A stretch of 49,042 nucleotides of DNA, taken from positions 1 through 49,042 of the forward strand of contig JAICXH010000007.1 in NCBI GenBank assembly GCA_025981645.1, written 5' to 3'. Position numbers and translations under genes: made by a program. Source of the DNA: Burkholderiales bacterium (GTDB lineage Bacteria; Pseudomonadota; Gammaproteobacteria; Burkholderiales; Casimicrobiaceae). The notes under the pieces are model-generated. The model searched no databases. It had not been told where the DNA came from and worked only from the letters and a program-made list of their open reading frames with translations. Position 1 is the stretch's first letter. Every line of letters starts with the position of its first letter. Below, in pieces: positions 47,864 through 49,042 of the stretch.

Positions 47864-48955
47864 CTACCCGGTTCCGGCCTGGTCGAAATCGACGGTGACT
47901 GCGTCGCTGACCGGATAGCTCTGGCAGGCGAGCCTGAAGCCACGCGCCACCTCGTAGTCTTCGAGCGCGAAGTTCACATCCATGTCGACCTCGCCCGCGA
48001 CGAGGCGGCAACGACAGGTCGAGCAGACGCCGCCCTTGCACGAGTACGGTAGCTCGATGCCGTTGCGAATTCCGGCGTCGATGATGTTCTCCTTCCCCTT
48101 CTCGAGCAGGAACTGCCGCGTGCCGCCGTCGATCATCACCGTGACCTCGCACTGGCTGCGCGATGCCTGAGGCAGCGGCCGTGCGACGTGCGTGTGCTTC
48201 GGAATGCTGGCGGCGAAGCGCTCGATCCTGATGCGCGACGCGGTAAAGCCGCGCGCCGCAAGCGCGTCGCGCACCGCCTCCATCATGCCTTCGGGTCCGC
48301 ACAGGAACGCGCAGTCGATGTCTTCGAGCGGCACCAGCTTCGTGAACAGCGCATCGGCCTTCGCGCGGTCGATGCGTCCGTGCAGGAGCTCGAGGTCCTG
48401 CGCCTCGCGCGACAGCACGTGCAGGAGCTGGAAGCGCGTCATCCAGCGGTCCTTCATCGCGGCGAGTTCCTCGCGGAACATCACCGACGACGACGCACGG
48501 TTGCCGTAGACCAGCGTGAAGCGCGTTCTCGCCTCGCGCTCGAGGGCGGTGCCGATGATCGAGATGATCGGCGTGATTCCACTGCCCGCCGCGAAGGCGA
48601 GATGATGGCGATCGGCCGCAGGATCGGTCGCAGGATCGGCCGGCGCGCTGAAGTGACCCATCGGCGGCATCGCCTCGACGACGCTCCCGCGGTGCAGCGT
48701 CTCGTTCGCCCAGGTCGAGAACGCGCCGCCCGGCGCACGCTTGATCGCGATCCGCAGCGGACCACCCGCCGGCGCGCAGATCGAGTACGAGCGCCTCATG
48801 TCCTCGCCGTCGAGGTCGGCGCGCAGCGTCAGGTGCTGGCCCGGCTCGAAGCGAAACACTTCGCGCAACCGCTCGGGAACGTCGAAGGTGATCGCGATCG
48901 CGTCGCGGGTTTCGGCATCGACGCGGGCGATCGGCAACGCGTGGAACTTGCTCAT
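47864..48955 (-). CDS. paaE: 1,2-phenylacetyl-CoA epoxidase reductase subunit PaaE
   Basis: RRSYSICAPAGGPLRIAIKR, FAAGSGITPIISIIGTALERE, ferredoxin Cys motif ELPYSCKGGVCSTCRCRLVAGEVDM. Confidence 0.96.
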   Translation of the reverse strand: MSKFHALPIARVDAETRDAIAITFDVPERLREVFRFEPGQHLTLRADLDGEDMRRSYSICAPAGGPLRIAIKRAPGGAFSTWANETLHRGSVVEAMPPMGHFSAPADPATDPAADRHHLAFAAGSGITPIISIIGTALEREARTRFTLVYGNRASSSVMFREELAAMKDRWMTRFQLLHVLSREAQDLELLHGRIDRAKADALFTKLVPLEDIDCAFLCGPEGMMEAVRDALAARGFTASRIRIERFAASIPKHTHVARPLPQASRSQCEVTVMIDGGTRQFLLEKGKENIIDAGIRNGIELPYSCKGGVCSTCRCRLVAGEVDMDVNFALEDYEVARGFRLACQSYPVSDAVTVDFDQAGTG

Positions 48956-48964
48956 CGGCGCACG

Positions 48965-49042
48965 TCAGTGCCGCTTGAAATGGTCGAAAGGCTCGAGGCA
49001 GTCGTCGCAGCGGAACTGCGCCTTGCACGGCGTCGAGCCGAA
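48965..49042 (-). CDS. paaD: C-terminal end of PaaD (window-truncated)
   Basis: FGSTPCKAQFRCDDCLEPFDHFKRH*, typical PaaD tail, directly upstream of paaE. Confidence 0.85.
   Translation of the reverse strand, partial: FGSTPCKAQFRCDDCLEPFDHFKRH

Overview
High-GC chromosomal segment, probably betaproteobacterial. The taxon is inferred from gene content and was not tested. Coding is dense, mostly core metabolism, with a few accessory spots. Order: ampD, yciB, bolA, parvulin PPIase; ggt; paaY-like gamma-CA; orphan Phd-antitoxin remnant; purL with a 14-bp tandem repeat touching its promoter; gltLKJI-type amino-acid ABC operon; nnr (NAD(P)HX repair); quinone oxidoreductase; soluble P-ATPase-like HAD; PaaK-like ligase; DUF190-crcB; fatty acid hydroxylase; dgoK-dgoA-kdgK sugar-acid operon; moaD/moaE/mobB; alanine dehydrogenase; SRAP (YedK); AsmA; SMUG1-type uracil-DNA glycosylase; korABC 2-oxoglutarate oxidoreductase; selD-egtB (overlapping) plus egtD with a low-GC cassette between; membrane-anchored putative permuted papain-like protein; MFS and enoyl-CoA hydratase; fused A+B SCOT; VapBC; paaK-I-G-N-E-D cluster cut by the window end. 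Most promising lead: the selD/egtB overlap beside egtD. It resembles selenoneine (sen) loci but no senB-type glycosyltransferase is visible. The egtB-like ORF also has an amber codon where the family normally reads RWQFSG..LARD, followed by an AT-richer two-ORF cassette. All homology calls are from recognition of protein motifs; no database search was run.
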